DNA from: Cellulosimicrobium cellulans
GTDB taxonomy: Bacteria > Actinomycetota > Actinomycetes > Actinomycetales > Cellulomonadaceae
Direction: 5' to 3'
Length of the DNA: 64,000 bases
Assembly: GCF_016907755.1 (NCBI RefSeq)
Contig: NZ_JAFBCN010000001.1
Coordinates: 2,170,001-2,234,000 of the forward strand
A model generated the notes under the pieces. The model worked only from the letters and a program-made list of their open reading frames with translations, did not search any database and was not told the DNA's origin. Made by a program: the position numbers and the translations under genes. Position 1 is the first letter of the stretch; every line of letters starts with the position of its first letter. Shown in pieces: positions 61,590-64,000 of this stretch.

Positions 61590-62960
61590 ATGACGACGTC
61601 GGAGAGCCCGTGGTGGCGGCGCCGCAGGGGACGCGTGCTGGTCGGCGGAGCGGTCGTGCTCGTGCTCGCCGGCGCGCTGACCCTCTGGCTGGTCGCGCGG
61701 GGTGGCACCGATCCCGTCGACGCGCCGGTGAGCTCGTCGACGCTCGAGGGCTACCCGACCCGGGGCGGTCTCACCGAGGACGGCGCGCCGTCCGAGGACC
61801 TCGAGGCGGCCGCCGACGCCTGGCGGCGCGAGGACGTCGGCGGGCAGGAGGAGCCGCCCGCGGCCGACGAGCCTCTCGAGGTGCTGTGGGCCGGGGACGT
61901 CCCCGCGGCCGACCTCGCGTTCGAGAGCCGCTACGAGATCCGCCTCGGCGACGCGCCCACCGGCCGCCTCGTCGCGCTCCGCTCGGGCGACCACGTCGCG
62001 AGCTTCCTCGCGCCGGTCGACGTCGAGGGAGACCGCACCGACGCCTACCGCATCCTCGCGGACGGCGACGAGCGGCGGTGGCCCTCGCGCGCGACCGTCG
62101 AGCTCGACGACGGCCTGCTGCTGCTCGCCGAGTCGCTCGCCCGCAGCGCGGAGCCGGACGGCCTCGAGGTCGTGCATCCCGAGGGGGAGGACGACGACGT
62201 GCCGGTCGTCGTGACCGTTCCCGTCGACGACGGACTCCTCGTCGGCCAGCGCGGTGGCGCGATCCGGGCGGCCTCGGTGAGCGCCGTCCCCGACGGCGAC
62301 GGCCCGGGTCTGCTGTTCACCGACGGAGGCGTGGTGACCACGGCCGACCTCGACGCGCTGTGGGGCCGGCTCCTCGATCCTGCCGCGGGGGCTCCGACCT
62401 GGAGCGCGCTCCTGGGCGCCTACCACGGCACGGAGGAGCGGCGCCGGGCCGACCCGCCGGTCGCGGCGCTCTGGGACGGGTCGGCGCTCTCCGACGGCAC
62501 GCCCCTGGCGGTCGTCGCGGTCACGACGAGCGCAGGGGACCCCCGGGCGTGGTGGGAGGTCTACGCCTCGAGGCCGGCCCCGGAGGCCGTCGACGGCGAG
62601 GAGCCGGGCGACCCGCGGACGGACCGGCTCGGGGGCGGCGAGGTCGCGCCGGGGTGGCCGCTGGCGACACGCGTCCCGCCGCTCGTCGCGCAGTGGCTCG
62701 ACGGCGGTCCCGGCGGCGACGCCGAGCGGCGGCCCGAGCTCGTGGTGGCGGGCGGGAACGAGGTCGTGCGGGTCGACGTCCTCGCGTCCGTGGACGGCAC
62801 GAGCGTCGAGGGGTCCACGGTCACGTGGCCGCGCCCGGACCCGTCGACCTGGGCCCGCGACGCGGCCGACGTCGCACAGGTCGGCTCGACGGACCTGCCG
62901 CCGGTGGTGGTGGTGGGTCGCACCGCCGACGGCACCCCCGTCCCCGTCCTCGCGGACTGA
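61590..62960 (+). CDS. Membrane-anchored extracytoplasmic protein of unknown function
   Basis: 456 aa. Basic N terminus (WWRRRRGR) and one membrane helix at about 17-37 leave about 415 residues outside the cell. The exported part is acidic (Asp/Glu/Gly-rich) and beta-rich with no Cys, so a beta-sandwich or propeller-like fold is possible. No catalytic motif is recognised. A strong ribosome site supports the ATG. It is divergent from topo IB, and the following xylanase is convergent. Confidence 0.7.
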   Translation: MTTSESPWWRRRRGRVLVGGAVVLVLAGALTLWLVARGGTDPVDAPVSSSTLEGYPTRGGLTEDGAPSEDLEAAADAWRREDVGGQEEPPAADEPLEVLWAGDVPAADLAFESRYEIRLGDAPTGRLVALRSGDHVASFLAPVDVEGDRTDAYRILADGDERRWPSRATVELDDGLLLLAESLARSAEPDGLEVVHPEGEDDDVPVVVTVPVDDGLLVGQRGGAIRAASVSAVPDGDGPGLLFTDGGVVTTADLDALWGRLLDPAAGAPTWSALLGAYHGTEERRRADPPVAALWDGSALSDGTPLAVVAVTTSAGDPRAWWEVYASRPAPEAVDGEEPGDPRTDRLGGGEVAPGWPLATRVPPLVAQWLDGGPGGDAERRPELVVAGGNEVVRVDVLASVDGTSVEGSTVTWPRPDPSTWARDAADVAQVGSTDLPPVVVVGRTADGTPVPVLAD

Positions 62961-63011
62961 GCCGGGGGCGCGGCCGGGTCACCACGGTGTGGGAGCCTCC
63001 GCCGCGGCGAG

Positions 63012-63026
63012 GGGCGGACGCCGCCC
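63012..63026. terminator. Small hairpin between convergent genes
   Basis: GGGCGG (63012-63017) pairs with CCGCCC (63021-63026) around an ACG loop, between the hypothetical gene and the xylanase. It is a weak candidate terminator. Confidence 0.3.
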
Positions 63027-63063
63027 GGGGCGGCCCCTGCGCGCCCCGGACGTCGCTCGTCGG

Positions 63064-64000
<937 letters not shown>

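Overview
The window is very GC-rich (estimated above 70% by eye), densely coded DNA with strong third-position G/C bias, from an actinobacterium. A GH9-CBM3-FnIII-CBM2 cellulase, a GH10-FnIII-CBM2 xylanase, a GlnX/GlnH/PknG signalling locus, a poxvirus-type topoisomerase IB and actinobacterial oligoribonuclease point to the cellulolytic Cellulomonadaceae/Promicromonosporaceae (for example Cellulomonas or Cellulosimicrobium). The genus is inference. I see no phage, insertion sequence, integrase or CRISPR array.

Layout. 1-320: two identical tRNA-Lys(CTT) genes with hairpin terminators. 0.5-9.9 kb: a large secreted metallophosphoesterase, an SDR, a TrpB2 tryptophan synthase beta chain behind a short leader peptide with tandem Trp codons and competing hairpins, trmB, and a DUF485/solute:sodium symporter pair. 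10-16 kb: a P-loop kinase, a flavoprotein disulfide reductase, an ATP-grasp enzyme, and a coupled MetY-like sulfhydrylase/flavin monooxygenase pair. 16-24.5 kb: an osmoprotectant-type ABC transporter on the minus strand, a LysE exporter, tRNA-His, orn, a 49-codon gene, a PAP2 phosphatase, and an ArsR/MFS operon with a clear palindromic operator. 24.5-29.5 kb: a biotin-uptake operon, bioY - acyl-CoA ligase - thiolase-like - ecfA - ecfT, joined mostly by 4-nt overlaps, with two helically phased inverted repeats upstream.

29.5-42.6 kb is the most striking region. Ten minus-strand genes run telA - unknown - CbxX-type AAA+ ATPase - glnX - glnH - coiled-coil protein - pknG - PP2C phosphatase - VWA protein - zinc-ribbon/FHA protein. 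Most are joined by 4-nt stop/start overlaps, and the kinase, phosphatase and FHA proteins all carry zinc ribbons. It reads as an envelope-to-cytoplasm phospho-signalling system: an amino-acid-binding lipoprotein and membrane partner feed a PknG kinase opposed by PP2C, with FHA/VWA/AAA/TelA proteins as readers or effectors.

42.7-56.2 kb: a degenerate SDR with a PPOX flavoprotein, tRNA-Arg, two separate copies of a dynamin-like GTPase gene pair flanking ssb, ettA and an APH-fold kinase, then a hotdog thioesterase. 56.2-64 kb: GH9 cellulase with a LacI-type palindrome upstream, an SDR-DUF2867 protein coupled to topoisomerase IB, a membrane-anchored protein of unknown function, and a GH10 xylanase cut by the window end.

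A recurring regulatory theme is a TANNNT -10 box 6-7 nt before an ATG/GTG start, indicating leaderless transcription of many genes here, including the trp leader peptide.
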